Below are positions 26,189-34,496 of a stretch of 39,707 nucleotides of DNA, one piece after another. Positions within the stretch are counted from its first letter, which is position 1. Each line of letters starts with the position of its first letter. Source of the stretch: a bacterium. Its GTDB lineage: Bacteria > Cyanobacteriota > Vampirovibrionia > Gastranaerophilales > Gastranaerophilaceae. The translations under genes were made by a program, and so were the position numbers. A model generated the notes under the pieces. It searched no databases and had not been told where the DNA came from. It saw only the letters and a list, made by a program, of their open reading frames with translations. The DNA lies in NCBI GenBank assembly GCA_017626055.1, contig JAGAJM010000012.1:1-39707 (forward strand), in the 5' to 3' direction.

Positions 26189-27409
26189 CTACTCCTTAAC
26201 TCTATAAGCATTTACCATCGACAACGAACCAAATACTACAAAACACACAAAAGCAATCATAAAAAATGCTTTCAAGCCAATTGGTCCAATAAATAACTTA
26301 GACGACATCAGAATAATAGCCGCAAGAGTTCTTGATACAAAATTATTCACAGACATCAGACTACCACGATAATCGATTGAAACAAACTTATGCAATCTAC
26401 TAACATGTAAAATTGTAAACGCTAACTGCACACCGATAATCAAACAAATTACAAACAACAAAGTAAAAGTAAGTTTCACACTGGTTACTGAAATCATCTT
26501 GAACACACAGAAAAAGGCAACAAAATACAATACATATAAAGGTATAATTAATTTTCTGATATTCAAATTTCTAAGAAACTTACCTGCAACAACGCCAGAT
26601 AACGCTCTAATACCATGGTTTATAAATGCCACAACTCCAAATAACGCAACTGGGAACAAAGCATGTTGCATCAGAGGTTGGAAACTTACCGAAAATAATA
26701 TTGATAAAGATGACAATAATCCTGAATAAAATATATAATGTCGCATCTCTGTCTTAGAATAAATATTTTTAATACTACTTTTGAAATTATCAAATTTATC
26801 TCTAAAATCTTTCACAATAGATAATTTAGTAATATTTTGTTCTTTAATTGGCTTGATATCAGGCAAAGATGTAACAAGTAAAATACTAATAGAAATCAAA
26901 ACAGTTTCAACAATCAAGATAAATTCTGAACCATAATGTTGATACAAGAAAGTACCTACAATCGCAGCAACTGCGGTACCAAAAGCTAAATAAAAATTCA
27001 AATAGCCCCAATATTTAACCATATTCTTATTTTCGAGATAGTCATATAAATAACCAGAATTGGCATTGTCCATCATAACTTTTGATAAAGCAAACAAAAT
27101 TTCCCCAGCCAAAATTACATAATAACCCTTAAAAAATAACCATAAAATAGTTATAAATAAAAAGATTAAAAATGAAATTATTAAAAGTTTTCTGCGTGAA
27201 ATATTATCAGACAGATATCCCACAGGAATTTCAGATAAAATAGAAACAAGATAAAAAATTCCTTGAAAGAAAAATAAATCTTGAACCGATAAACTATTTT
27301 CATTATAGAAAAATAAAATTACAGGTTGTAACAACAATACGGCTCTTAAAAACAATGCAATATTAAATTTACATATTTGAAAATCTAAATCTTTAAACCT
27401 TATACTCAT
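26189..27409 (-). CDS. MFS transporter
   Basis: 406 aa, about 12 hydrophobic segments. The first-half MFS signature is visible in SEIPVGYLSDNISRRKLLIISF (loop 2-3, GxLsDxxxRR), and a second-half counterpart in GVVAGKFLRNLNIRKLIIPLY. Substrate unknown. It shares an operon with a toroid enzyme and a GT8, so a sugar or glycan-fragment carrier is reasonable, but unproven. It starts 7 nt after the small membrane gene stop. Confidence 0.9.
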   Translation of the reverse strand: MSIRFKDLDFQICKFNIALFLRAVLLLQPVILFFYNENSLSVQDLFFFQGIFYLVSILSEIPVGYLSDNISRRKLLIISFLIFLFITILWLFFKGYYVILAGEILFALSKVMMDNANSGYLYDYLENKNMVKYWGYLNFYLAFGTAVAAIVGTFLYQHYGSEFILIVETVLISISILLVTSLPDIKPIKEQNITKLSIVKDFRDKFDNFKSSIKNIYSKTEMRHYIFYSGLLSSLSILFSVSFQPLMQHALFPVALFGVVAFINHGIRALSGVVAGKFLRNLNIRKLIIPLYVLYFVAFFCVFKMISVTSVKLTFTLLFVICLIIGVQLAFTILHVSRLHKFVSIDYRGSLMSVNNFVSRTLAAIILMSSKLFIGPIGLKAFFMIAFVCFVVFGSLSMVNAYRVKE

Positions 27410-27416
27410 AATTCAC

Positions 27417-27842
27417 CTACACCACAACCCTATACCATAAGTACATAATGAGTATAACAACTAAAATTATCGCTGGAAAAACTAACAAATAATATCTAAC
27501 ATCATTTCTTTTATATATCCAGTACGCTAATAATATCGGTAAAACAAATAGAATAGCCACAAAAGGTAATTTAACAACTTCGATAAATAAATTCATCAAC
27601 ACAACTAGCATAATTAATGTCAAAATCCCGATAACATTATTAAACTTGGTATAATTTTTTGTAAAAAATGCACTTACAGAAAGGGCAATTATACACATTA
27701 CCAACACTGGAAGTAATAAATTACATAAATCAGCTAAAAACATAACAGGCAAAGCCAAGATTGAGAACATCCAAAATGGTACAAAAACGCATCCCAAGAT
27801 TAACATTAAGCATAAAAAACCTAACACAATCTTCTTTTTCAA
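27417..27842 (-). CDS. Small polytopic membrane protein, unknown
   Basis: 141 aa, with four or five hydrophobic segments, for example residues 5-35 (VLGFLCLMLILGCVFVPFWM), 38-60, 72-105 and 118-140. No recognisable motif. Between the 623-aa gene (28 nt) and the MFS gene (7 nt), so it probably works with the same transport or glycan function. Confidence 0.75.
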   Translation of the reverse strand: MKKKIVLGFLCLMLILGCVFVPFWMFSILALPVMFLADLCNLLLPVLVMCIIALSVSAFFTKNYTKFNNVIGILTLIMLVVLMNLFIEVVKLPFVAILFVLPILLAYWIYKRNDVRYYLLVFPAIILVVILIMYLWYRVVV

Positions 27843-27870
27843 CTTAGCTCCTCCTTAATCATTTATTTCA

Positions 27871-29742
27871 TTATATAACACAGATATTATTTTCTGCAAA
27901 ATATAACCTAAAAAAGAAACAAGCAACGTGTTGAATTGAATCGACTCTCACCCACTGTCTTGTAGCCTTAAATCTAATCGCTCCAAGTGATTTTTCAGAA
28001 TTCTTATGAGCATAAACATTTTCTGGCGTATTAACCAAAACCATTTGAGATTTTGCAGTCTTTTTACAAGCATCCAATAACGTTTGTGCTAATTCATTAT
28101 CACCCAAATTTTTTGCAAGATAGTATGCAGCAATCAACCCCTCAGATCTTGAACCATCTGGATAGTAATGGTCACCATAATAGTAATAATATGCACCCTC
28201 ATAATCAATATATGGAGAATCGTCTTTTTGATAAGTTTTTACAATCATTGTCCTTGCATCATTTAGAACAAAGTTTATATAACTATCTTTTTGAAATTCT
28301 GAACGCTTTGCCCATTCTTCAATAGCCTGCATTAACCACGCATCAGATGGCAAAGCCGTAAACAAATCAGAATAGACATTTGGTCTTTCTTCTACAATCC
28401 AGTCTAAAGCAATTCGACTTTTTTCAAGAACTTCATCCAGCAAATCATCATCCTCATCAAAATGATTTGCAAATAATGCTAAGCCTAATAAAGCTTCCCC
28501 AGGGTAATAGAATGAAAATGTTTCACGACGTTGGTCATCCGTCATATCAATAAGAGGCTTTCCGTCTTGAAAACTTGGGTGGATATAATAACCTAACATT
28601 TCCCCAGTTTTATAAATCCTTGATAAAATATGTCTTGTATATTTTTTTATAAACTCATCATATGATTTATCACCAGTTTCCATACGATATCTCATCATCG
28701 CAATCAAAATCATACCAGTTCCGCCTAGTTTTGCTTTTTTATTATAGAAAACATAGCCAGCAGGTTTACCATCAACTTGATGTTCTTCAGTAATTGTTGT
28801 TATAAAGTCCAAACCTTTTTTAGCAGAATTCAGATATTTCACATCTTTTGTTAATTGATATGCTCGTATTAAAGTTATAATACCACCACAATGGCGTAAA
28901 TCATTGTAATATAAATCATTTTCTGTTCGATTTGGATGTTCGTGATCTACATAATTATCTTCTTTAGCATCGTAATAATACAAATATTGACCATTATCTT
29001 TTTGATATTTTACGATCCAATCAGCACCATTTAACGCAGTTTCTCTCACGTTATCCAAAGAATATTCCCACAAAACATTTCCACGATACAATGGAAGAAT
29101 ATCATCATTAAAAGTTACAAAGCATCTACTTTTCACTAAAAAACATTCATATTTTGAATTTTTAAGAATATCAATTCTTTCAGAAATTTTATTTGTAATA
29201 TTTTTAATTGGGGATTTTCTTAGAATTGTATTTAGTGCAGATTTCAAATCCATCTGACTATTTGACCAAGCCTCAGACGGAGTATAAATATAAGTTTTCC
29301 CATCATAATTAAGTTTTATCCCTGAAATTCCTGGTTCAAAGCGATTTTGCTCAAATGATGCTGATTTTATCTCCTCTAACTTTACTGGAAACTGTTCAGT
29401 GATATATTCGAACATAATCCTGCAAACATTAGGATTTGTAACATCAAAATCAGAGAAAGATTTATTATTTTTAATTTGAGAAATATCTCGATTGATAGTC
29501 TGTTCAAGAGTTTGCCTACAAGCGCCCCATCTAATAGGCTTTAAACCATCTTGAAAAAGAGTAATATAAACATATGTCAGTCTGTTATCATACTTGATTA
29601 TTTCATCCAAAGCCAAGTCATTAAGTAATACTTCTGCACCAGAAACAAATGCCTCACGAATTCTACGAAGTAATACATTTACTTCCGAAAAATCTTTTCT
29701 GTAAAACTCTCTATCAATATTATTTTGTTGAGAAAAATCCAT
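27871..29742 (-). CDS. Two-domain protein: AMMECR1-like N-terminus and alpha-toroid glycan-type C-terminus
   Basis: 623 aa, no signal peptide, so cytoplasmic. Residues about 1-175 resemble AMMECR1/MEMO-type proteins (TYVYITLFQDGLKPIRWGAC, then EPGISGIKLNYDGKTYIYTP), though weakly. Residues about 205-605 are rich in paired helices with repeated Trp/Tyr/Gly-Gly elements (LNGADWIVKYQKDNGQYLYYY, GGTGMILIAMMRY, SDAWLMQAIEEWA, DGSRSEGLIAAYYLAKN), as in (alpha/alpha)6 toroid enzymes that act on glycans. Reaction unknown. First gene of the GT8 cluster. Confidence 0.75.
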   Translation of the reverse strand: MDFSQQNNIDREFYRKDFSEVNVLLRRIREAFVSGAEVLLNDLALDEIIKYDNRLTYVYITLFQDGLKPIRWGACRQTLEQTINRDISQIKNNKSFSDFDVTNPNVCRIMFEYITEQFPVKLEEIKSASFEQNRFEPGISGIKLNYDGKTYIYTPSEAWSNSQMDLKSALNTILRKSPIKNITNKISERIDILKNSKYECFLVKSRCFVTFNDDILPLYRGNVLWEYSLDNVRETALNGADWIVKYQKDNGQYLYYYDAKEDNYVDHEHPNRTENDLYYNDLRHCGGIITLIRAYQLTKDVKYLNSAKKGLDFITTITEEHQVDGKPAGYVFYNKKAKLGGTGMILIAMMRYRMETGDKSYDEFIKKYTRHILSRIYKTGEMLGYYIHPSFQDGKPLIDMTDDQRRETFSFYYPGEALLGLALFANHFDEDDDLLDEVLEKSRIALDWIVEERPNVYSDLFTALPSDAWLMQAIEEWAKRSEFQKDSYINFVLNDARTMIVKTYQKDDSPYIDYEGAYYYYYGDHYYPDGSRSEGLIAAYYLAKNLGDNELAQTLLDACKKTAKSQMVLVNTPENVYAHKNSEKSLGAIRFKATRQWVRVDSIQHVACFFFRLYFAENNICVI

Positions 29743-29880
29743 AATAAACCTTCCTTAAGTTTATTTTATCATCTTGAAGTTAAAATACCCCCATCTTTTT
29801 GATTGATTTAATTATTAAAAAACGTTACGATTTTGCCCCAAGCCAAACAATATGATACTTTGTAGTAGAAAGGATAGGTT

Positions 29881-30753
29881 ATGAAAAATATAGTAATTTA
29901 CACAGATAAAAATTCATCTGCAATTGCAGACGTATTATCTTCATTAGAAGATGTTAATATTAGACTAGAAAATTCTGCAAACTTAAAGGATTATGAAGCA
30001 TTAAATCCAGGCGTTATTGTTATTGAAAGCGTACCAGACATTAAAGATGTTTTAATGGTAACAAAGTTCAAATTCCCAATTTTATTCATTGGAGAAACAT
30101 TTAAAGGAACAACTGTTAGAGCAGTTGCTTTCGATTATGTAAAAACTCCTGTTGATAACCAAGAATTAGTTGTTCGTGTAAAAAATATGTTGAAAATCAG
30201 AGAATTGAGAGATAAATTAAAAACTCTTTCTACAACTGATGAATTAACAGGTTTACACAACAGAAAATACTTACTAGAACGTATGGAACAAGAAATTTCT
30301 CGTGCAAAACGTTACGGAAATGCTCTTTCTGTATTATTGTTCGACTTAGATTTCTTCAAAGTTGTAAACGATATTTATGGATACGAATGGGGCGATGTTT
30401 TATTACGTTCAATCGCTGATAAATTAAAACAACTTATCAGAAAAGAAGATATTCTAACACGTTATGGTGATGAAGAATTTATCGTTGTTCTTCCAAACAC
30501 ATCAGAAGATAATGCATTTCTATTTGCTGAAAGATTCCGCAAAGATATTGAAAAAATGGAATTCATTCCAGCTGGAGAAGAAGAACGTCACCCAATCACA
30601 ATTTCTGGTGGTATTGCAACATTCCCTTGTATTCCAGACGCAGAAGAAGATGCAAATACAATCATCAGATATTCTGAGCACGCATTATATAATGCTAAAA
30701 AACGTGGTAAAAACAAAATCGTTCAATTCTCTCAACTTAATTTAGGAGAATAG
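29881..30753 (+). CDS. GGDEF-domain protein with a degenerate receiver domain
   Basis: 290 aa. N-terminal domain (about 1-115) looks like a response-regulator receiver but has Glu49 at the phospho-acceptor position (VIVIESVPD), mimicking constant phosphorylation, with Lys88 (VKTP) kept. A short linker leads to a GGDEF domain (about 125-285): DELTGLHNRKYL and LLFDLDFFKVVND are intact. The signature reads YGDEEF (196-200, GDEEF), with Asp replacing the second Gly of GGEEF, so activity is uncertain. An RxxD inhibitory site (RKED) lies five residues upstream, the usual spacing. Preceded by AAAGGA; a terminator follows at 30806-30834. Confidence 0.9.
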   Translation: MKNIVIYTDKNSSAIADVLSSLEDVNIRLENSANLKDYEALNPGVIVIESVPDIKDVLMVTKFKFPILFIGETFKGTTVRAVAFDYVKTPVDNQELVVRVKNMLKIRELRDKLKTLSTTDELTGLHNRKYLLERMEQEISRAKRYGNALSVLLFDLDFFKVVNDIYGYEWGDVLLRSIADKLKQLIRKEDILTRYGDEEFIVVLPNTSEDNAFLFAERFRKDIEKMEFIPAGEEERHPITISGGIATFPCIPDAEEDANTIIRYSEHALYNAKKRGKNKIVQFSQLNLGE

Positions 30754-30805
30754 AACTTAAAACAGATCCTTTCTGAACACTTACATAGTGTAAATCTGGT
30801 TAATA

Positions 30806-30834
30806 GGCGGTACATCACTACCGCCTTTTGTTTT
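30806..30834 (+). terminator. Terminator of the GGDEF gene
   Basis: GGCGGTA, loop CATCAC, TACCGCC, then TTTTGTTTT, 52 nt after the stop. Confidence 0.9.
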
Positions 30835-30903
30835 GCCAATATCCGAAACATTAACAAATATTAACAAAAAATTCCTCTCGAGCAATTTCATAAAATAGAA
30901 AAA

Positions 30904-30920
30904 CTTTATATAAGTGTAGG
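30904..30920 (+). promoter_or_regulatory. Shared upstream element, copy 1
   Basis: CTTTATATAAGTGTAGG, 34 nt before the start of the first paralog. Almost the same block (CTTTATTAAAGTATAGG) precedes the second paralog at the same distance. A promoter core is likely; the -10 position is not certain. Confidence 0.4.
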
Positions 30921-30954
30921 TTAATTTTTAGTGTTATTTTAAGGTAGGTAAATT

Positions 30955-32007
30955 ATGACAGGTATTTCATACATATTTTCAGGCTTAAAAAGAGTTGTGA
31001 AAGTAATTCCAGACCTTGTTTTAGGTAATGGTGCAGAAAAAGCAGGACAAGCCATCAGAACTACAATTAAAAATAAAGGCTCAATTTTCCAAGCCGCAAA
31101 AGAAGGTATTAAAGCTACTGAAAAATTATCAGCGGCAGCTAATGGTGCAAAAATCGGATTTTTCACAAGAATAACTAGCAACATTGGTTCAATCTCAAAA
31201 CTTACAAAAGCAGGAGCTAAACTTGGAGCAAAAAAAGGTATCTTTGCTTCGATAGTTGGCGGAACAAAAGGTTTCTTCAGAGGTATTGGCAAAAATATGC
31301 CACTTATCGGTGCTTTAATGACAATCGCTTTTGAAATTCCAAACATTGTTAAGGCATCTAAAGAACAAGGTATCGGACAAGGCGTAAAAGAAATCGGTAA
31401 AGCGGCAGGAAGATTAGCTGGTGGTGGTATCGGCGCAGCAATTGGTTCTGCAATTTGTCCAGGTATCGGAACATGTATTGGTTGGATGGTTGGTGAATGG
31501 CTAACAGGCAAAGTTGTTGGTAAAACATATTCTGAAAAAGTAGCAGAAGCTGAATACCAAGCTCAATTAGCAGCAGAAGAAGCAGCATTAGCTCAACAAC
31601 AAGCTCAAGCGCAAGTTCCAGTTCAACAACAAGTTCCTTTCCAAGGAGCAAATCCATATCAACAACAACCTCAAGTTGCATACCAACAACAAGTTGATTA
31701 TTATCAACAAGCTCAAGAGCAAGCGCAAGCACAAATGCAACCACAAGTTACTCAACCAACATTCCAAGGTAACCCATACCCAGAACAACAAACTGCCGTT
31801 ACAAACCCATTTGCTCAACAACAAGAATTTAACAACTTAACAAACTTAATGGGCGGTAGCACTCTTAACAGTTACAGTAAAGATATTTTCGCTCAAAACA
31901 TTAACTTTGAACAATTAGCAGCAAATATGACAAGTGGTATGATGGCTCAACCTCAAAAGCAACAACCATTACAAATGCAACCACAAATGTCAATTATAAA
32001 TCCCTAA
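30955..32007 (+). CDS. Glycine-zipper protein with glutamine-rich tail (tandem paralog 1)
   Basis: 350 aa, family not recognised. The N-terminal 110 residues are basic and helical. A hydrophobic core (about 113-190) runs NMPLIGALMTIAFEIPNIV, then a glycine-zipper stretch (GGGIGAAIGSAICPGIGTCIG) able to pack in membranes, ending GKTYSEKVAE. The tail (about 200-350) is extremely Gln/Ala/Pro-rich and low-complexity, with the element YSKDIFAQNINF near the end. No signal peptide. The core pairs along its length with paralog 2. Possible roles range from a membrane-inserting or pore-forming protein to a scaffold; none is proven. AAGG precedes the ATG. Confidence 0.82.
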   Translation: MTGISYIFSGLKRVVKVIPDLVLGNGAEKAGQAIRTTIKNKGSIFQAAKEGIKATEKLSAAANGAKIGFFTRITSNIGSISKLTKAGAKLGAKKGIFASIVGGTKGFFRGIGKNMPLIGALMTIAFEIPNIVKASKEQGIGQGVKEIGKAAGRLAGGGIGAAIGSAICPGIGTCIGWMVGEWLTGKVVGKTYSEKVAEAEYQAQLAAEEAALAQQQAQAQVPVQQQVPFQGANPYQQQPQVAYQQQVDYYQQAQEQAQAQMQPQVTQPTFQGNPYPEQQTAVTNPFAQQQEFNNLTNLMGGSTLNSYSKDIFAQNINFEQLAANMTSGMMAQPQKQQPLQMQPQMSIINP

Positions 32008-32028
32008 CTAACATATAATTTTCTCTAA

Positions 32029-32063
32029 GAAACAGGACTTTAAAATCTAAGGTCCTGTTTTTA
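32029..32063 (+). terminator. Terminator of paralog 1
   Basis: AAACAGGACTT, short loop, AAGGTCCTGTTT, then TTAAT; it lies 22 nt after the stop and separates the two paralogs, so each has its own transcript. Confidence 0.85.
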
Positions 32064-32109
32064 ATATTAATATTTCTTTACAATTAATCAATTATTGAAT
32101 CAAAAAAAA

Positions 32110-32126
32110 CTTTATTAAAGTATAGG
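32110..32126 (+). promoter_or_regulatory. Shared upstream element, copy 2
   Basis: CTTTATTAAAGTATAGG, 32 nt before the second paralog; 14 of 17 bases match copy 1. Confidence 0.4.
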
Positions 32127-32158
32127 GGAAATTAGAAAGATTAATAGGGGAAAGAAAC

Positions 32159-33187
32159 ATGGGAATTATGAGTCTTTTAGTAAAAGGCGGTTCAAAAGCC
32201 TTAGGTTATGGTAGACGTATTGTAAAAGTTACACCAGAGTTTTTATTGGGGGATTCGTCTGGAATTATCGGAAAAGCAATGAAAGCTCAAAAAGGTTCTG
32301 TTTGGCAAAAAGGTAAAGCAGGATTCAGGGCTTTAGAAAAATATAACAATGCACAAACTGGAAATTTCTTCTCTAGACTTGTGAAAAATTTAAGAAATAC
32401 ACCTAAAGACCTTGCCAAGGGTTTTAAAGTTGGAGCAAAAGCTGGGGCAATGAAAGGTTCAAGCAAACTTCTATCTGGATTAAAAGGTACAGGTAAAGCT
32501 TTCGTGAAGAAAATGCCTTTAATTGGTGCAGTATTAACAGTTGCACTTGAAGCTCCAAATATTATTAGCGCATTTAAAGATGGCGGCTTCAAAGCTGGTA
32601 TGAAAGAAGTCGGCGGAGCTGGCGTTGAATTAGGATGTATAGCAGGAGGCGCTGCAATCGGTTCTTGCTTTGGCCCTGTTGGTACCGCAATCGGTGCAGT
32701 TGTTGGTGGCTTTGTCGGAATGTTTGCTAGAGGTAAAACTCACTCTGAGAAAAAAGCTGAAAAAGAAGCTGCAGCGCAAGCTCAGGCTCAACAAGTTGAA
32801 TATTCAAAAGAAGAAGTCGAAGCATTAAGATCTTGTGGTTTCCAAGACGAAGAAATCACACAATTACAAGCAGCTGGTTACACAATGCAAGACATTGAAA
32901 AAGCTATTGAAAAAGAAATGAAAGCATTAGAACAAGAGCAGACTAATACTCAAAAGTTACAAGAAGCTCCAATTCAATCATACGATCCAACTCAAGCATA
33001 TGCATACAACAACTTGAACTCAGTTCCACAAACTGGTTTAAACAACCCATATGCAATCTATCCAAATATGAATATGACAAACGACAAATATGCAAATGAC
33101 ATATATTATAAACAACTCTTCGGAACAACTCCAACAGTTAATCCATTCAACGATTACATAAATAATCAATATCAATACTATGTTTAA
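32159..33187 (+). CDS. Glycine-zipper protein (tandem paralog 2)
   Basis: 342 aa, paralog of the preceding gene: RRIVKVTPEFLLGD matches paralog 1's RVVKVIPDLVLGN, and KKMPLIGAVLTVALEAPNII, GGAAIGSCFGPVGTAIGAVVG and GKTHSEKKAEKEAAAQ match its core. The tail differs: a helical acidic section (about 217-262, YSKEEVEALRSCGFQDEEI) with a UBA-like look, then a Tyr/Asn/Pro-rich end. A short element KYANDIYYKQLF near the C-terminus recalls YSKDIFAQNINF in paralog 1. The ATG is preceded by AGGGG. Function unknown. Confidence 0.82.
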   Translation: MGIMSLLVKGGSKALGYGRRIVKVTPEFLLGDSSGIIGKAMKAQKGSVWQKGKAGFRALEKYNNAQTGNFFSRLVKNLRNTPKDLAKGFKVGAKAGAMKGSSKLLSGLKGTGKAFVKKMPLIGAVLTVALEAPNIISAFKDGGFKAGMKEVGGAGVELGCIAGGAAIGSCFGPVGTAIGAVVGGFVGMFARGKTHSEKKAEKEAAAQAQAQQVEYSKEEVEALRSCGFQDEEITQLQAAGYTMQDIEKAIEKEMKALEQEQTNTQKLQEAPIQSYDPTQAYAYNNLNSVPQTGLNNPYAIYPNMNMTNDKYANDIYYKQLFGTTPTVNPFNDYINNQYQYYV

Positions 33188-33211
33188 AATATCCCCTCTT
33201 TGATAAAAAAT

Positions 33212-33246
33212 AGAGCCATCTAAAAAAGATGGCTCTTTCTTTTTCA
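33212..33246. terminator. Bidirectional terminator
   Basis: AGAGCCATCT, loop AAAAA, AGATGGCTCT, followed by a T-rich run on the plus strand and a T run on the minus strand. It ends paralog 2 on the plus strand and the 57-aa gene on the minus strand. Confidence 0.85.
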
Positions 33247-33257
33247 TTCTTCTCTTT

Positions 33258-33431
33258 TTAAATACCACATACGTGGAAATCACGTTCAGCAACTGAAGTT
33301 GAACACTCTAACAACTGTGTTAATAATCTTTCGATTAATCTTTCAACAGTTTTTACTTCAGTTTTTAATTCTGCTAAACTTTCTTCTTTTGAATCTTTTA
33401 ATGCACTCTCAAAAACTTCATCTTGATACAT
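33258..33431 (-). CDS. 57-aa protein under a sigma-28-type promoter
   Basis: Starts MYQDEVFESALKDSKEES and ends ERDFHVCGI. Charged, mostly helical, likely coiled (ELKTEVKTVERLIERLLTQL), with two Cys. A strong Shine-Dalgarno (GGAG, about 8 nt before the ATG) and a sigma-28-type promoter 32 nt upstream support it, and the bidirectional terminator follows the stop. No family recognised. Size and charge would suit a chaperone or regulator, for example of an export system, but this is inference from the promoter. Confidence 0.72.
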   Translation of the reverse strand: MYQDEVFESALKDSKEESLAELKTEVKTVERLIERLLTQLLECSTSVAERDFHVCGI

Positions 33432-33463
33432 AAATTATACTCCTATTTGTCTTAACAAATACC

Positions 33464-33491
33464 TTATCGGCAAGTTTTATAAAAATCTTTA
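33464..33491 (-). promoter_or_regulatory. Sigma-28-type promoter of the 57-aa gene
   Basis: Minus strand: TAAAGATT (33484-33491), 12-nt spacer, GCCGATAA (33464-33471). The -10 is an exact FliA match; the -35 differs by one base from TAAAGTTT. Confidence 0.7.
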
Positions 33492-33587
33492 ATAATCATA
33501 AATTTTTTGTTACAAAATTTCATTTTTTGTAGAGGTTTAAAATATTTTAAAGTACAATGTTACCATATTTGCAAAAGGGAAGTATGT

Positions 33588-34424
33588 ATGTTGAAAGATT
33601 TTGAGATGACAAGCTATGATTATTATTCAAACCGACGAGATATGGAAATTATCTCGAAAATTGTAGATAGCTTGAAACAGATTTTAGAAGAAGATAAAAA
33701 ACAAGAACAACCATTATTTTTAAAAATATCAGATAATTTGATTATGAATATCGCAAGAAAAGTTGTTCAAGAAAAGAAACGCACATTCCTAATTGGTATC
33801 ACTGGCGAAAGTGCTTCTGGCAAAACTGTTTTCGTTGACAACACTATCAAAGCTTGCGTCAAAGATAAGAGAGAAGGTATTTACACTGTAATCCGTTGCG
33901 ATGATTATTACAAAGATACTTCAAAAGAACTTAAAGAAGCAGGAAGCTACGAAGCATTATTCAAAACAGGATTTAGTTTCGATACCCCAGATGTAATTGA
34001 CCTTAACCTAATGCAAAACCATTTAGTTGCACTAAAAGAAGGTCTAACAATTAGATCACCACGATACAACTTCGTAACTTGTGAATCTGACCCTAATGGA
34101 GATGAGAAAAAACCTGCAAAAGTTATTTTAACTGAGGGCTTATACGTTCTAAACGAAGGTGTTAGAGATATTATGGACGTTAAAGTTTATGTATTCACAC
34201 CTCTTGAAGTTATCAAAGAACGTTGGTACAAAAGAGCCGCTGAACGAGGCAAAACTGGCGAAGCAGCTGATTTACAATTTGCTGATGTAAACAAAACTGC
34301 TCAACAATATATTCGTCCAGCTTACCAAATCTCAGATGCTGTTATCAATGGACTTGTAAGCCAAGAATATATTCAAGAAATTACTGACAAGATTTTTTAT
34401 GCTTTGAAAAATATTGAATATTAA
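33588..34424 (+). CDS. Uridine kinase / phosphoribulokinase-family P-loop kinase
   Basis: 278 aa. Walker A GITGESASGKT (about 70-80), VIRCDDYYKDTSK with the catalytic Asp, FDTPDVIDL in place of the usual YDHPxAFD, SPRYNFVT, and VILTEGLYVL match the URK/PRK superfamily. Phosphorylation of uridine/cytidine is likely but a different small substrate is possible; the N-terminal 60 residues are extra helical sequence. The frame opens 27 codons earlier, but the ATG at 33588 has AAGGGA 7 nt before it. A terminator follows its stop. Confidence 0.85.
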   Translation: MLKDFEMTSYDYYSNRRDMEIISKIVDSLKQILEEDKKQEQPLFLKISDNLIMNIARKVVQEKKRTFLIGITGESASGKTVFVDNTIKACVKDKREGIYTVIRCDDYYKDTSKELKEAGSYEALFKTGFSFDTPDVIDLNLMQNHLVALKEGLTIRSPRYNFVTCESDPNGDEKKPAKVILTEGLYVLNEGVRDIMDVKVYVFTPLEVIKERWYKRAAERGKTGEAADLQFADVNKTAQQYIRPAYQISDAVINGLVSQEYIQEITDKIFYALKNIEY

Positions 34425-34444
34425 TAAAATTTTGACATAGAACC

Positions 34445-34476
34445 AAGGCGGCAACGCTATGCGTTGCCGCCTTTTA
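34445..34476 (+). terminator. Terminator of the kinase gene
   Basis: AAGGCGGCAACGC, loop TAT, GCGTTGCCGCCTT and TT run. It also lies 20 nt beyond the stop of the minus-strand Cys-rich gene and may serve both. Confidence 0.88.
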
Positions 34477-34496
34477 CTTACAAACTAGAGATAAAT

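Noticed and set aside
31561..32000. Gln-rich low-complexity sequence as a possible tandem DNA repeat
   Set aside because: CAA/CAG/GCT codons vary without a fixed period, so it is protein composition rather than a repeat array.
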